NCBI GenBank assembly: GCA_030674185.1
Contig: JAPXFY010000015.1
Location: 18,786,989-18,850,988, forward strand
Direction of reading: 5' to 3'
Length of the DNA stretch: 64,000 nt
Source of the DNA: Monoplex corrugatus
Lineage: Eukaryota; Mollusca; Gastropoda; Littorinimorpha; Ranellidae
Shown: positions 11,026-24,400 of the stretch, in pieces
Layout: each line of letters begins with the position of its first letter
Position numbering within the stretch: position 1 is the first letter of the stretch
Program-made: the position numbers and the translations under genes
Notes under the pieces: model-generated
What the model was told of the DNA's origin: nothing
Seen by the model: only the letters and a program-made list of their open reading frames with translations
Databases searched by the model: none

Positions 11026-11370
11026 TGATTAATGTAACAAAACCAGACATACATATATATATCAAATCAAATTTTGGATCTATGTACATGGTGAGTCTTG
11101 TTTTCTATACAGATGTTCTTCAGTATTCTATATACAACTTACTTCGTCTGTTTGTGACTGCAGGTCAGCAATGGTTGTCTGGGATTTTTGTGGCACCGGC
11201 ACCGGCTTTGGCTGTTTATCTCGTTTCTTAGTCCTGGGCAACACACAGAGCACATCCACATCAACAAATTGTTATATATAAAAGAGAAAAATAAACAGGA
11301 ACTGCGCAATAATGAAAACAGTATTTTAGAAAGAAAAATTCCAGGGACCAAGTTGATTTTGGCTCATTAA

Positions 11371-11533
11371 CTCTTTGACTCCCGCACCCTACCCATCAAC
11401 TGTAAAACTTTAACCATTTGACTACTGCAGGAAGCTGGTGAACAGGGTGAGGGAACCAAAGGGTTAAGTTTTTGCTTTGCTAGCACGGTTGGCAATGAGG
11501 GATGCTGGTGGACAGGGTGTGGGAGTCAAAGGG
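11371..11533. mobile_element. piggyBac-like MITE, copy 1
   Basis: Inverted ends (CTCTTTGACTCCCGCACCC and GTGGGAGTCAAAGGG on the far side) enclose a second, internal inverted pair. The left flank is TTAA (11367-11370); the right is TCAA (11534-11537). The better-preserved relative at 56343-56502 has TTAA on both sides. There is no coding capacity. Confidence 0.6.
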
Positions 11534-11636
11534 TCAAGTCTTATCACAGAGCATGAATTAGTTTATTATGGTCAGAGACAGACAGCTTATAAAGTTATAC
11601 AACTGAAATCATTATTTAAATCAGTATCATTATCAT

Positions 11637-11712
11637 TAGTAGTAATAGTAGTAGTAGTAGTAGTAGCAGTAGTAGTAGTAGTAGTAGTAACAGCAGCAGC
11701 AGTAGTAAGTAG
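11637..11712. repeat. (AGT)n trinucleotide tract
   Basis: AGT repeats with AGC variants. Confidence 0.93.
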
Positions 11713-11934
11713 TAATGTCATTATTCTAAGTACAGCAAGAAGGTTATTCAAGGCTTCGTGAACATGTGTATACAGATGATGTCTCAATGCCTTAACGAAC
11801 AGACGATCTACATATACCCAATCACAGGCTGTTCTGGTAAGTAAGTTGTGGACTGATTGGTTCTTCCGATAGAGGTGTGGATTCAAGATCTGATATCTTG
11901 AGTTCAATTCCAACCAACGAATTAAAACTGGCCT

Positions 11935-12170
11935 TACACCGCCCATCTTAACGTTTCCATCACTCTGGTGGTGTCAGCCTAGTGTTTCATGGGCAAACAC
12001 CCTCTCTTTCCTATTTCAAACTCTTGCCAGTGCGTAGGGTTTTGCGCAGCCCCAGGGAGTCTGCCAGATAATTGTTAGCAGATTTGGGTGGAGCACATAT
12101 GGAACTGACCAAGCACATGAATCCCTCTTTAACAAACTCCAAATGCCGGAATCTGTTCTAACTGCAAATG
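11935..12170 (-). repeat. Dispersed repeat B, minus-strand copy
   Basis: On the minus strand it carries CTCCCTGGGGCTGCGCAAA, AATCTGCxAxCAATTATCTG and AGTGTTTCAT-type segments shared with 13075-13330, 36005-36290 and 39905-40075. Confidence 0.6.
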
Positions 12171-12289
12171 ATTCACTTTCTACCCGTTTACCTCCCTTAG
12201 GCCACAGACAGCCCGTAATTTAGCTTTGTTGCACTCTGTGATACGGTCGTCTAGCTGAGCCACAGGGATTGTAAGCATACAAAGCTTTT

Positions 12290-12860
12290 CGTTATTATCA
12301 TTATTGTGTAGAATCCAACCGACTGCCCAGAGCCATATGAGTGCTAAAGCCATTTCAGAACACACACATCTCAATGACCCTGAAAAAGAAACTCACCCGG
12401 AAATAAAATTAAGTACACTTGTCAATGCACTCACAAACATAATCTAAGGATATGCCCATGGTACTGACCATTCCGTCCACTTCATCATCAGAAGCTTTAA
12501 AAAAAAACTGAATACGAATGAATAAACATAACTAAGTATACACTAAAACACTGTATAAAAACAGGCCTAAACCAACAAAAATTCTTCTATGCGTCACATT
12601 TCCTTAGAGCCCAAAATGTACTTAATACATGAACCCATTTGTCAATCCAAATAAAAAGTATGCAAGGTCTTTACAGAACAAACACAGATGAATGAACCAG
12701 CAAAAGCAGAAAATAATAGAAAGAGATGACAGAAAACAGCGGAGCAAGGCAGAAACAAAGAGAGTGACAGAAAAGAGAAAATTTCTAGAGCAGAATTTAC
12801 ACAGGGTTGAATACTATTCATATGGAAAGTGCCTCCATCATCCCCACAGGGGACACATAC
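12290..12860 (+). repeat. Dispersed repeat A, near full copy
   Basis: It contains the degenerate core (CCAACCGACTGCCCAGAGCC), the TCAATGCACTCACAAACATA segment, GACCATTCCGTCCA, AATACTTAATAC-like text, a CAGATGAATG segment, AGACAGAAAACAGCGGAGCAA, and the ending CTATTCATATGGAAAG ... CATCCCCAC. The length is about 560 bp. Confidence 0.65.
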
Positions 12861-13069
12861 AGAGCTAAACAATTTTGCTACATCATTCAACTGCTGGGTA
12901 CATTCAAATCAATTCAAATTCGTGGTAAATATCAGTCATTAGTAAAGCAGAAGATGACCACTATTAATCGGCTTATAAATTATTCTGAACAGATTAGTAA
13001 AAAAAAAAAAATGCCCAAGTTTCAGGCAGAAAACGAAATAGGACTTAAGAAAAAAACTTCCATTTTGGA

Positions 13070-13330
13070 ATTTGGGTTTTCTTCAAGAGGGATTCATTGT
13101 ACTCGGTAAATTCCACAAGCGTTCCAACCAAATCTGCCAGCAATTATCTGGCAAACTACATGAACCTCAGCAAAACTGTATGTACAATCGAAGTGTTTGA
13201 AATGGGAGAAGGGATGGGGAGAGAGACCAATGAAACACTAAGCCAACACCAGCAGAGCAATGGAAACACTAATGTGGACAGCAAACAGACCAGCTTTCAA
13301 TGTCACAGGCTGGGAATGCATTCCCACAGT
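13070..13330 (+). repeat. Dispersed repeat B, plus-strand copy
   Basis: TTCAAGAGGGATTCATTG, AATCTGCCAGCAATTATCTG and CAATGAAACACTAAGCC are shared in order with 36005-36290. Confidence 0.6.
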
Positions 13331-13744
13331 TTGGGCCAGTATTATAGCCTACAAACGTGAGCACATTATCGCCACAAACAGGCAACATCATTTACCGAAC
13401 AACAGTCTCTAACTTTCGACAGAAAGAAACGATGGACTGATAAAACTGGAATGAGCAGAGAAACCATTTGTACAGACCAGGCTTTGCCACAGAACCAACA
13501 GAGCTGGAGGAATTTGGTGACAGTTCTTTAGTGTGACGTCCCAATGACTCTTCAGACTTATGGGAGAAGACAAAGATGATGAAGTACAGACGTCAGCCCA
13601 ACAAAACATACTGGTAGGAATCGACCCGCAGGTTATCACAGGCCTACACCGTGTAAGGGTCTACAAAGTTGCCAATCCTGTCTTTGAACATATCTATGCC
13701 CAGACGGAATGCTCAGACAAGATCAAAAGGCTGTATAGCAACAG

Positions 13745-13865
13745 CAAAAAGGAATCCAGGATGTGGCCTGGCTCACTTTAGAGTGAAGGAGTTTAGGGCC
13801 AAAACACTTGAGTGAAAGAGGGGGTAGGGAGCTTCTCCTCTGAAGACCTTCTGCCATCCAGTTTT
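13745..13865 (+). repeat. SINE C, partial copy
   Basis: ATCCAGGATGTGGCCTGGCT, GGAGTTTAGGGCCAAAACAC and CTCTGAAGACCTTCTG match the bodies of the two SINE copies bounding the R2-type LINE. The tRNA-like head is absent. Confidence 0.65.
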
Positions 13866-13869
13866 GTTT

Positions 13870-14180
13870 TGTTTTGTTTGTTGTAAGAAAATCCAAAACA
13901 AGTGTGACTGCTCGCCTTCAAGTAAACAGGAACCAGAAAAAAAGGGTTTCTTTTTTTGTTTTTGTTTTTTGTTTTGTTTTGTAGCTACTGTATGCTCAGA
14001 CGGAATTCTCAGACAACATAGAAACTAGAAAGGACGACAAAAACAGGAGGAAGAGAAGAAGAGGAGACAAAAACTCTGCAGTACCACCACCACTACCACC
14101 AATGACAATAACAACAATAAACACGATCAACAAACCATTCTTACAATCTCCCCTTTATACTAGATAAAAACTGCTGTAAA
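13870..14180. other. Unassigned sequence with TTTTG tracts
   Basis: GTTTT pentanucleotide tracts at 13862-13885 and 13950-13985, a GAAGAG tract at 14050 and CCACCA at 14085. No gene is seen. Confidence 0.4.
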
Positions 14181-14330
14181 ATGTGTGTGTGTGTATTTTT
14201 TGTGTGTGTGTGTGTGTGCGCGCGCGCGCGCACGCGTGCATTTGTGTGTGTATGTGTGTGTGTGTGCGCGCGCGCGCATGTGCATTTGTGTGTGTGTCTG
14301 TGCGTGTCCGTGTGTGTGTGTGTGTGTTTA
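14180..14330. repeat. TG/CG microsatellite
   Basis: (TG)n with alternating CG blocks, potentially Z-DNA-forming. Confidence 0.93.
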
Positions 14331-14529
14331 TAGGGGGTGGATAGGTGAAGCTATTTATCATACTGACTGAGGGGTGATTTGTGTGATGTGATTGTTTAGG
14401 ACTAAGGGAGGGAAGTTTAACACATGTGGTTTTCATGTTTCCAGTTTGTTTGTTTGTTTGTTTTTTGTTTTCTTTTCTTTTGTTTCACACTACAGACTGA
14501 TACACACATTTCATTACAATGCACCAGTA

Positions 14530-14885
14530 GCCTAGATTGAACTGATACGAACATAATATACAAAACCCATACGCTACATAGGATCTCCAGACTTTGCCAA
14601 CGAAAAGGACATCTGTGAAAGCTGAAAGCTTATGCTATGGTCATTGTGGATCTTCTACGTGACATGACATCGGTTGCATTAGTACATTTTTAATTTATTT
14701 CGAACGCAGAAACGTTGTCTTGAAAACCCGAAATCCAAAACTGAAATTGTAAATGAGATAGTATTGGTCCAAGGGAAAGAACTGCTAAAAAAACTGTCTC
14801 CGGGTACCAAGAACGCGATTATTTCCCTTCCACTGATTTCTACTCTAAAAATCTCTCGAACGAATGAGCCTACCGCGGGCTCAAG
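14530..14885 (+). repeat. Dispersed repeat D, copy 2, with direct repeat X (left)
   Basis: The first part matches 1885-2090. From about 14692 to 14885 the sequence (TATTTCGAACG, TGGTCCAAGGGAAAGAAC, GAACGCGATTA, TAAAAATCTCTCGAACGA) is repeated at about 16488-16700 on the other side of a LINE. Confidence 0.7.
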
Positions 14886-16436
14886 TGGAAGATGCCAAAA
14901 TAGTACACCTTTACAAAGGCAAAGGTGACATGTCCAGCTGTGAAAACTATCGTGGGATCTCCTTTTGAGCACTGCAGGCAAGATTCTCTCCAAGGTCATC
15001 TTAAACAGGGTGAATAGCCATCTTCTAGATGAGACAGTACCAGAAAGCCAGTGTGGTTTTCGCCAGAAGACGGACAGTTGACATGATATTCGCTGTAAGA
15101 CAGATCCAAGAGAAATGTAAGGAACAAAATACGGATCTCTATATCCTCTCTGTATCGACCTCACCAAGGCGTTCAACACAATGTCATGCCCAAGATGTGG
15201 AACATACTTCCCCGAATTGGAATCCCTCCGAAGACAGTAAGTAAAAATAATCAGATGCTTTCATGATGGCATGAAGCAAGATTAGTCAACTGCAGTGAAG
15301 ATGATGAGTTCCCCATCACTAAAGAAGCCAAGCAAGGATGCGTTCTTGGTCCAACACTCTTCAGCTTCCTTTTCAATATGATGCTTCTCTCTGCCTTTAA
15401 AGATTCAGATTCAGGCATGCAAATCACATACATGACAGATGCAGGTATCTTCAATACCCAACACCTGAAGGCAAACACCAAAGTCACTAAATCACTTGTT
15501 CCTGGCCTCTGTATGCTAATGACTGTGCTATCGTTGCCCACTCAGTGGATGATTTTCAAAGACTTACAGATTCTCTGTCTGTGGCCACTAAGTGCTTTGG
15601 ACTCACAATAAGCATCAAGAAGACTGAAGTTATGTTTCCACCTGCAAAAGGATAACAGCAAACACACCTGAAACAAAGATCGACGGCAAGGTCCTTAACA
15701 ATGTGAATTTCTTCACCTATCTTGGTAGCAGTCTCTCCTCTTCCAACAGTCTCAAAAAGGAGGTATCCAACCACATCACTAAGGCAAGTGCTTCATATGG
15801 CAGACTCCACAAGTGAGTATAGAATGAAAGGGGCTCGTAAGTGAAGACAAAGTGCGCAGCAATATTACAGAGCAGTAGTCCTTACTGCGTTGCTGTATGG
15901 ACTCCGTACCATAGGTATGTCAAGCTACTAGATCAGTTTCACCAGCACTGCCTCTGACGTATCTTAAACATCAAATGGTACAGCAGAGTCTCAAACGTGA
16001 ATGTACTTTTGCAAGCCCAGATGCCAAGCACAGATGCACTGCTAACACAGTCTCAGCTAAGATGGTCTGGACATCTCGTGCCCATGCAGGATAACAGGCT
16101 TCCAAAGCAACTCTTCTATGGTGAGCAGACAAAGGGCCGTCGACCAAGAGGACGGCCAAAGTGTCGCTACAAAGACACCCTGAAAAAATCCCTCCAGAAA
16201 TGTCACACTGATGAACAACAATGGGAAATCATGGCCATAAAACAGGTCTGAATGGTGGCAAACTGTTCGCAAGGGAACAGAAACTTATGAAAATGGAAGG
16301 CGAAGCAGCCAAGTGGAAAAGCATGCAGCAATAAAGGCCAGAACCAACTCTACAGAGTGTTTCATTGAGTGTCCAGTATGTGGCCACCTGTGTGCATCAG
16401 ACTGTGGCTTGAGATCTCAAATGAGGGTACCTAAAT
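14886..16436 (+). pseudogene. Non-LTR retrotransposon, RT to C-terminal zinc finger, broken
   Basis: Disjointed frames give IVHLYKGKGDMSSCENYRGI (from about 14905), a PESQCGFRQK segment, DMIFAVRQIQEKC and SVSTSPRRSTQ (a shifted box A). KQGCVLGPTLFSF-type text lies at about 15330-15370. After the RT come SQLRWSGHLVPMQDNRLPKQ, GRRPRGRPKCRYKDTLKKSL, and a final C2H2-like CPVCGHLCASDCGLRSQM (about 16370-16425). Several frameshifts and stops make it inactive. It is 5'-truncated at the RT finger region. The clade is uncertain (RTE- or Jockey-like). Confidence 0.82.
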
Positions 16437-16485
16437 AAAGTGCTTGGCTGGACTTTATGGACCACGATAGTCCACTATACATATG

Positions 16486-16720
16486 ATTTATTTCGAACGT
16501 GGAAACATCATCTTGAAAAACCCAAATCTAAACATACAGAGTACTGGTCCAAGGGAAAGAACTACTTAAAAAATTGTCCGCGGGTCCCAGAACGCGATTA
16601 CTTCCCTTTGACCGATTCAGACACTAAAAATCTCTCGAACGATTGCGCCTACCTCGCTCTCAAAGAGTATACTACCTACCGTAGGTAGTATACTCTTAGT
16701 CGCTCTCAAGTGAAAATTCA
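16486..16720 (+). repeat. Direct repeat X (right), carrying a palindromic insertion
   Basis: Roughly 80 to 85 percent similar by eye to 14692-14885. At 16663-16697 it carries a near-perfect palindrome (17-bp arms, one central base) absent from the left copy. The palindrome is bracketed by TCGCTCTCAA at 16654-16663 and 16700-16709. Confidence 0.75.
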
Positions 16721-16739
16721 GGGTCGGAATTCCGTGTCC

Positions 16740-17335
16740 GAGCAGACTTCATTGATTAATGAAAGTAAATGAAATCTTCGGAATGTTATGATTATATCCT
16801 TAATATGCGCATGATAGTTTGAGAAAACTGATCGCCTGTTGTGAAATCTGATCGTGTATGCCTGTCACATCGCAACATTGGACTAATGACAAAAGCTTTT
16901 CTCCGAAGGCGTTAACAAGAAACACCACGAGGGTGCGGATGGGACCCAGAGCACCAATGCACTGCCACTCTCGGGACAATCACTTCCCAAGCTCCCGACG
17001 CCAATCGATAGCCATTTCATCCAGCAAAGGGGGGCTGTCCATGTGTTGCATGACCCATTCGGACTCGGCCATCAGTTACCTTGTTTAAAAAAGATGTCTT
17101 GAATCTACCAAAGATTAATAAGCGTTGAAAATGTCATAGTTTGTATAGAAAAAAACCCCACCACAATCAGAAAAAGAAACAAGGAGGCTATCAAAATTTT
17201 GACATCATGTCATGTGATGCAAGTTTTCACAATCACGTATTTTGTAAAATACGCACGTGATCTTATGTAAATGTATTTCCGTCACAAAAACCACACTAAG
17301 ATTCACTATTCATGCATGGGAAAGCAAATGCGCGA
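16740..17335. other. Unassigned sequence
   Basis: No repeat relation or exon structure that I can support. The plus frame at 16858-17088 lacks any known motif. Confidence 0.3.
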
Positions 17336-17338
17336 ACG

Positions 17339-17990
<652 letters not shown>

Positions 17991-17992
17991 AG

Positions 17993-18050
17993 GACTTTTA
18001 CTGTGAGCCGAGAAAAATGCGTTCGTCAAAAACATTTCCCTACATGTAAG
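17993..18050 (+). CDS. Possible 58-bp internal exon
   Basis: A pyrimidine-rich tract and TTTCTTCAG precede 17993, and AAG then GTAAGC follows 18050, both good splice consensus. Only one frame is open throughout (one base, then 19 codons ending PTCK). No homology is recognised and no partner exon was found. It cannot join in frame to the candidate exon at 29489. A chance pair of splice-like sites is a real alternative. Confidence 0.2.
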
Positions 18051-18084
18051 GTAAGCCTGAGTGTTGCCCACACTTTCACTCTAC

Positions 18085-18660
18085 CTTTTTCTTTCTTTCT
18101 TTCTTTCTTATTTTTTTTTTTAATTGTTTAAAGCCCAGCGTACTGCGCACAACCCTATCAGAGTTACAACCATCTCAAACCGTGTACAATACCTCCCTGA
18201 AAAACAAAAAACTGGAAAAGAAAATTAAGTACACATATCAATGCATTCGTGCACATAACCTTAAGGATGTGCGCCTAGCGTCGACCATTCCGTCCAATTT
18301 ATCACCAGGAGTTAAAAAGAAAACAAAGCTGAATACAAACGTAAACATGAAGGACACTAATGTTTAATAACTGGCCTAAATAACCTAAAATTGCTTCAGC
18401 ACATCACAGTTCCTTAACCCCAAAATACGTGTAATTCATATGACCAATTATTAATCCTAAGAGAAAGTTTGTTACACTTTATAGAACACATACAGATGAA
18501 TGGACCAGCAAGGCAGATAATAAGAAGTCAGAAAGCAAAGAAGCAAGGCAGAAACAAAGAAAATAACAGGAAAGAGAACATTTCTAGCACAGAATTTCCA
18601 GAAGGTGGGCATACTATTCATGCTAAAAGAGGCTCCGACTTTCCTCGGGGGTACACTCTA
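18085..18660 (+). repeat. (TTTC)n tract and dispersed repeat A, near full copy
   Basis: A short TTTC/T-rich tract (18087-18120) leads into AAAGCCCAGCGTACTGCGCA. Then follow CACATATCAATGCATTCGTG, CGACCATTCCGTCCAATTTA, TTCCTTAACCCCAAAATACG, AACACATACAGATGAATGGA, and the usual A end (ATACTATTCATGCTAAAAGA). Confidence 0.75.
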
Positions 18661-18802
18661 CGTCTTGATTTCTGTTTGTTCAAAGACAAAACTTTTGGTA
18701 ACTGCTGCATTCTTGGCAACAAGACTAGGATTACATTGACATAATGCAAGGCATTGACCTACAAATACAGCATTTCAGTGTAGGTTTACATCTAGCTGTG
18801 GG

Positions 18803-18922
18803 TTGTGTGTGTGTGTGGACGCGACTGCGTGCCTGTCCGATGTGTGTGTGTGTGCACGCGTGTGTGTTCACATGTGTGTCTGTTCGTGCGTGCATGTGTT
18901 CGTAATCGTGTTGTGTGTGTGT

Positions 18923-18989
<67 letters not shown>

Positions 18990-18990
18990 T
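18803..18990. repeat. TG microsatellite with variants
   Basis: An interrupted TG/CG part is followed by a clean (TG)n from about 18912 to 18987. Confidence 0.95.
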
Positions 18991-19880
18991 TTCATGGATA
19001 GGTTATAGCCCTTTACAAGCGACTGAACATAATAGGCCTACAATATAAATTCATAATTATAAACATTGTGTGTTTAGGTCAGATGCTTTATGCACACGAT
19101 AAGCGATTTTCTTAACAAGTGTTTTATTACCTATGGGCGTCAACAAATTAAATCTAAAATGTTACGCTTCAGGGATGAGTGTGTAAGTGTTTCGACTAAA
19201 AGAACTTCCTTTCGTTATTCCTCATCTCTTTTAACGTGTATTCGCATGAACATATTGGTTTCCAAAAGCAGTTCATCAATAGGCCAAAGATTTAGAAAAG
19301 TATATTACAATGCCATCTTTCAATAAGAAAGATTGCTTTTAAACTCTACAGAGATACGGGATGTAACTGCTTGTCAAAGTTTCTATAGTGCTACACAGTC
19401 CTTCAAAATTGAAAGTTAACAGTTACACGGGGCCCATAGTTTCTACACTGTTAATCAAGCAATTCTTCTTTCATCTATAGTTTCCCAGGCATTGTGGACA
19501 AGAGAGACCAACCACTAGCAGTCCTGAAGACCCTCAAACTAGAAATTCTTGATGGTATCTACAACTCTGAATAAAAGCATGTCTTCATAAATGGTACAGC
19601 GAATGGAACTGTGAAGAATGGAGGTAAGAGGAAGGATCCTCGTCCGTTATCCTATCGGTCATTGGAAGAACAGTTAAATGGTCCATCCCCACAGGAAAGT
19701 TGTCCACCAGCTACAGGGTAGAAGAGACAGCTGTCTTGAAAACCGCAAAAATCATTGAAGACGATGGTCCTTTGACCTTCTTGACAAATGCCTACCGACA
19801 ATCTTACCAGACCTAGCACCATACAGTATATGTATGGTATTTATATATTATATATCATATCATATATATATATATATATA
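18990..19880. other. Unassigned sequence
   Basis: AT-rich; an AT dinucleotide tract closes it at 19840-19880. Between 19490 and 19800 a plus-strand frame (GIVDKRDQPLAVLKTLKLEI) looks like decayed coding sequence, possibly from a mobile element, but no family is recognised. Confidence 0.3.
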
Positions 19881-21147
19881 AGATCTACAACCTAATGCTC
19901 CTAAATAGGATAAGGCCAGAGAAAGATCCAGTTCTGAGGAAAAACCAAAACGGGTTTCGCCAAAACAGATCGATATCAGGACAAATACTCACCGTCAGAC
20001 ATATATTGGAAGGCATAAAAACCCAAAACCTCCCAGCTGTTCTCCTATTTATCGACTTTTCCAAAGCTTTTGATTCAATCCACCAAGGAAAGATGAAGGA
20101 GATTCTAACCGCATATGAACTACCCAAGGAAACAGTAGACGCCATCATGATGCTGTATCAGAATACTCGCTGTATGGTTCGCTCCCCCGACGGAGACACA
20201 GACTTCTTCGACATCACTGCTGGAGTCCTTCAAGGAGATACGCTTGCCCCCTACATTTTCATCATCTCTCTTGATTATGTGCTGAGGAAAGCAGTGGAAA
20301 AGAACAAAAAACTCAGCTTTACCCTCAAAGAACAGAAGATCAGACGCTACCCTGCGGTAAAGATAACAGATGCGGACCACGTTGATGACCTGACTGTTCT
20401 CGCAGACTTCCTAAAGGATGCAACATCTCTCCTTCACGATGTCGAAAAAACAGCAATGGAGATCGGGCTCTAGCTCAATGCGAACAAAACAGAAATCATC
20501 TGTCTGAACCAAGACGCATCAGAAGGTATGAGAAGTCTCAATGGAGATACGATCAAACAAGTTCAAGACTTTAAATAGGCCTACCTTGGCAGCTACATTG
20601 ACTCCACAGAACAAGACGTCAACACCAGATTCGGAAATGCCTGGGGCGCACTAAATCAACTGGACAAAATCTGGAAATCCAATCTACCTGACAACCTGAA
20701 AAGGAACTTCTTCCGAGCAGCAGTGGAGTCCATTCTTACATATGGCTCAATCTATTGGACCCTAACAACGACATTGGAGAGGAAGATTGATGGAGCATAC
20801 ACACGAATGCTGCGTGCAGCCCTGAACAATCCTGGAGAGAACATCCAACTAACAAAGAGTTATATGGCAAGATCCCACCAATCAGTAAATCAATACGTCA
20901 ACAAAGACTGCGCTTTGCGGGACACTGCCGGCGTAGCAAAGAAGAAGTGGTGGAGGATGTTCTACTATGGAGACCCAGTCACGGCAAACAAAGACCAAGA
21001 CGTCCAAAGAAGACCTTCATCGACCAATTGATCGATGATACGGGCTGTCAGTTTGATGAACTACCTACTGCAATGTCTGACAAAGAAGGATGGAAGACAC
21101 GTGTCATGTATAGCCGAACAAGCTTGACATGATGATGATGATGATAA
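19881..21147 (+). pseudogene. Non-LTR retrotransposon RT, 5'-truncated
   Basis: RT motifs in order: NQNGFRQNRSISGQILTVRH, LLFIDFSKAFDSIHQGKM (box A), AGVLQGDTLAPYIF (box B), and HVDDLTVLAD where FADD is usual (about 20375-20410). LNANKTEIICL and AYLGSYIDST follow. A C-terminal region ends near 21131 in a short (GAT)n tail. In-frame TAG stops occur near 20471 and 20576, with a frameshift around 20950-21030. The altered catalytic box and the stops make it inactive. Confidence 0.85.
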
Positions 21148-21160
21148 TGTGTGTGTGCGT

Positions 21161-21180
21161 GGGGGGGGGGGGGGGGGGGG
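21161..21180. repeat. Run of 20 G
   Basis: Longest homopolymer in the window. It follows a short TG tract directly behind the LINE tail. Confidence 0.97.
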
Positions 21181-21362
21181 CAGCACACTCTGTACCATTC
21201 ACGGTACAATGGATTCCTGCCCAAAGTGACTTCTATCCAGGGGAATCAACAGGCAGACTCTCTGACAAAGGCAGGAAGCTGACAACAAAAGCAGCAACAC
21301 TCTGTCTCTTACAGAGAAGCAAAGACCACCATAAACATAAACTTCCACCCTGAACATAACAA

Positions 21363-21478
21363 AAATGATCCCATCCATCCTTACCTTGGGCAGCAACAAC
21401 ATATCACTATCTTCCGCCTGAGGACAAGACACCACCACCTACTCCAACATATGTACCGAATGGGGCTGTCCCACACAG
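21363..21478 (-). repeat. Inverted paralogue of the 67-bp minisatellite edge
   Basis: On the minus strand this reads CTGTGTGGGACAGCCCCATT, then ACATATGTTGGAGTA, then TCCTCAG and TGGATGGGATCATT. The same order of unit part and flank is found at 8465-8575 on the plus strand. It therefore marks a second, inverted copy of that locus, directly joined to the 21-bp satellite. Confidence 0.85.
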
Positions 21479-24400
21479 ATAAATGTCCATGACACAGATA
21501 AATGTCCACACCACACAGATAAATGTCATACCACACAGATAAATGTCCAAGATAAATCCACACACAGATAAATGTCCATACCACACAGATAATGTCCATA
21601 CCACACAGATAAATGTCCAACCACACAGATAATGTCCATACCACACAGATAATGTCCATACCACACAGATAATGTCCATACCACACAGATAATGTCCATG
21701 TAATGTCCATCACAGATGAAATGTCCATACCACACAGATAAATGTCCATACCACACAGATAAATGTCCATACCACACAATAAAGTCCATACCACACAGAT
21801 AAAGTCCATACCACACAGATAAATGTCCATACCACACAGTAAATGTCCATACCACACAGAATAAAGTCCATACCACACACATAAATGTCCAACCACACAG
21901 ATAAATGTCCATACCACCACAGATAAAATGTCCACCACACAGATAAATGTCCATACCACACAATAAATGTCCATACCACACAGATGAATGTCCATACCAC
22001 ACAAGATAAATGTCCATACCACACAGATAAATGTCCATACCCACACAGATAAATGTCCATACCACACAGATGAATGTCCATACCAACAGATAAATGTCCA
22101 TACCACACAGATAAATGTCCATACCACACATAAATGTCCATACCACACAGATAAATGTCCATACCCACAGATAAATGTCTCATACCACACAGATAAATGT
22201 CCATACCACACAGATAAATGTCCATACCACACAGATAATGTCCATACCACACAGATAAATGTCCATCCCACACAGATAAATGTCCATACCACACAGATAA
22301 ATGTCCATACCCACACAGATAAATGTCCATACCACACAGATAAATGTCCATACCACACAGATAAATGTCATACCACACAGATAAATGTCATACCACACAG
22401 ATAAATGTCCATACCACACAGATAATCATACCACAAGATAAATGTCCAACCACACGATAAATGTCCATACCACACAGATAAATGTCCATACCACACAGAT
22501 AAATGTCCATACCACACAGATAAATGTCCACACCACACAGATAAATGTCCAACCACACAGATAAATGTCCATACCACACAATAAATGTCCAACCACACGA
22601 TAAATGTCCATACCACACAGATAAATGTCCACCACACAGAAATAAATGTCCACACACACACAGATAAATGTCCATACCACACAGATAAATGTCCTATCAT
22701 ACCACACAGATAAATGTCCATACCACACAGATAAATGTCCATACCACACAGATAATGTCATATCCAACACAAAAGTATACCACACAGTAAATGTCCATAC
22801 CACACAGATAAATGTCCATACCACACAGATAAATGTCCATACCACACAGATAAATGTCCATACCACACCAATAATGTCCACACAGATAATGTCCAACCAC
22901 ACAGATAAATGTCCATACCACACAGATAAATGTCCATACCACACAGATAAATGTCCAACCACACAATAATGTCCACACACAGATAAATGTACCACATAAC
23001 CACACAGATAAATGTCCATACCACACAGATAAATGTCCATACCAACAATAATGTCCATACCACAGATTGTCACACAAGAAAAAGTCCATACCACACAGAT
23101 AAATGTCCATACCACACAGATAAATGTCCATACCACACAGATAAATGTCCATACCACACAGATAATGCATAACACACGTATGTCCATACCACACGAAGTA
23201 AAATGTCCATACCACACAATAAAGTCATACACACAATATGTCCATACCACACAAATAAAATGTCCATACCACACAGATAATGTCCATACCAACAATAAGT
23301 CATAACCATAGCCTCCACACGTACTACACAGATAAATGTACCCAAAATGTCTACCACACAGATAAATGTCCATACCACACAGATAAATGTCCATACCACA
23401 CAGATAAATGTCCATACACCAGAATGTCTACACACAGATAAATGTCCATACCACACAGATAAATGTCCATACCACACAGATAAATGTCCATACCACACAG
23501 ATAAATGTCTACACATAAACCACACACATAAATATGTCCATACCACACAGATAAATGTCCATACCCACACATATAAATGTCCATACCACACAGATAAATG
23601 TCCTACCACAACACAAAATATGTCCAACCAACAGATAAATGCCCATACCACACAGATAAATGTCCATACCACACAGATAAATGTCCATTACCACACACAT
23701 ATAATGTCCATTACCACACAGATAAATGTCCATACCACACAGATAAATGTCCTTACCACACAGAGTAATGTCCATACCCAATCCACACACAGTAAATGTC
23801 CATACCACACAATACACCATACCACATAAATGTCCAACCACACAGATAATGTCCAATGATCCACACAGCATAAAAATGTCCAACACACAGATAAATGTCC
23901 ATACCACAAATAAATGTCCATACCACACATAAATGTCCAACACAATAAATGTCCTTACACACACAGATAAATGTCCATACCACACAGATAAATGTCCATA
24001 CCACACAGATAAATGTCCATACCACACAGATAAATGTCCATACACACAATAAATTCCTACCACACAGATAAATGTACCTACACCACACAGATAAATGTCC
24101 ATACCACACAGATAAAGTCCACTTAACCACACAGATAAATTCCACACACAGATAATGTCCCACCAAAAAATGTCCATACACACAATAAATGTCCTACCAC
24201 ACAGATAAATCCCTACCACACAGATAAATGTCCATACCACACAGAAAAGTCTACACCACACGATAAATGTCCATACCACACAGATAATGTCCTACCACAC
24301 AGATAAATGTCCATACCACACAGATAAATGTCCATACCACACAGATAATGTCAACCACACAATAAATGTCCATACCACACAGATAAACGTCCATACCACA

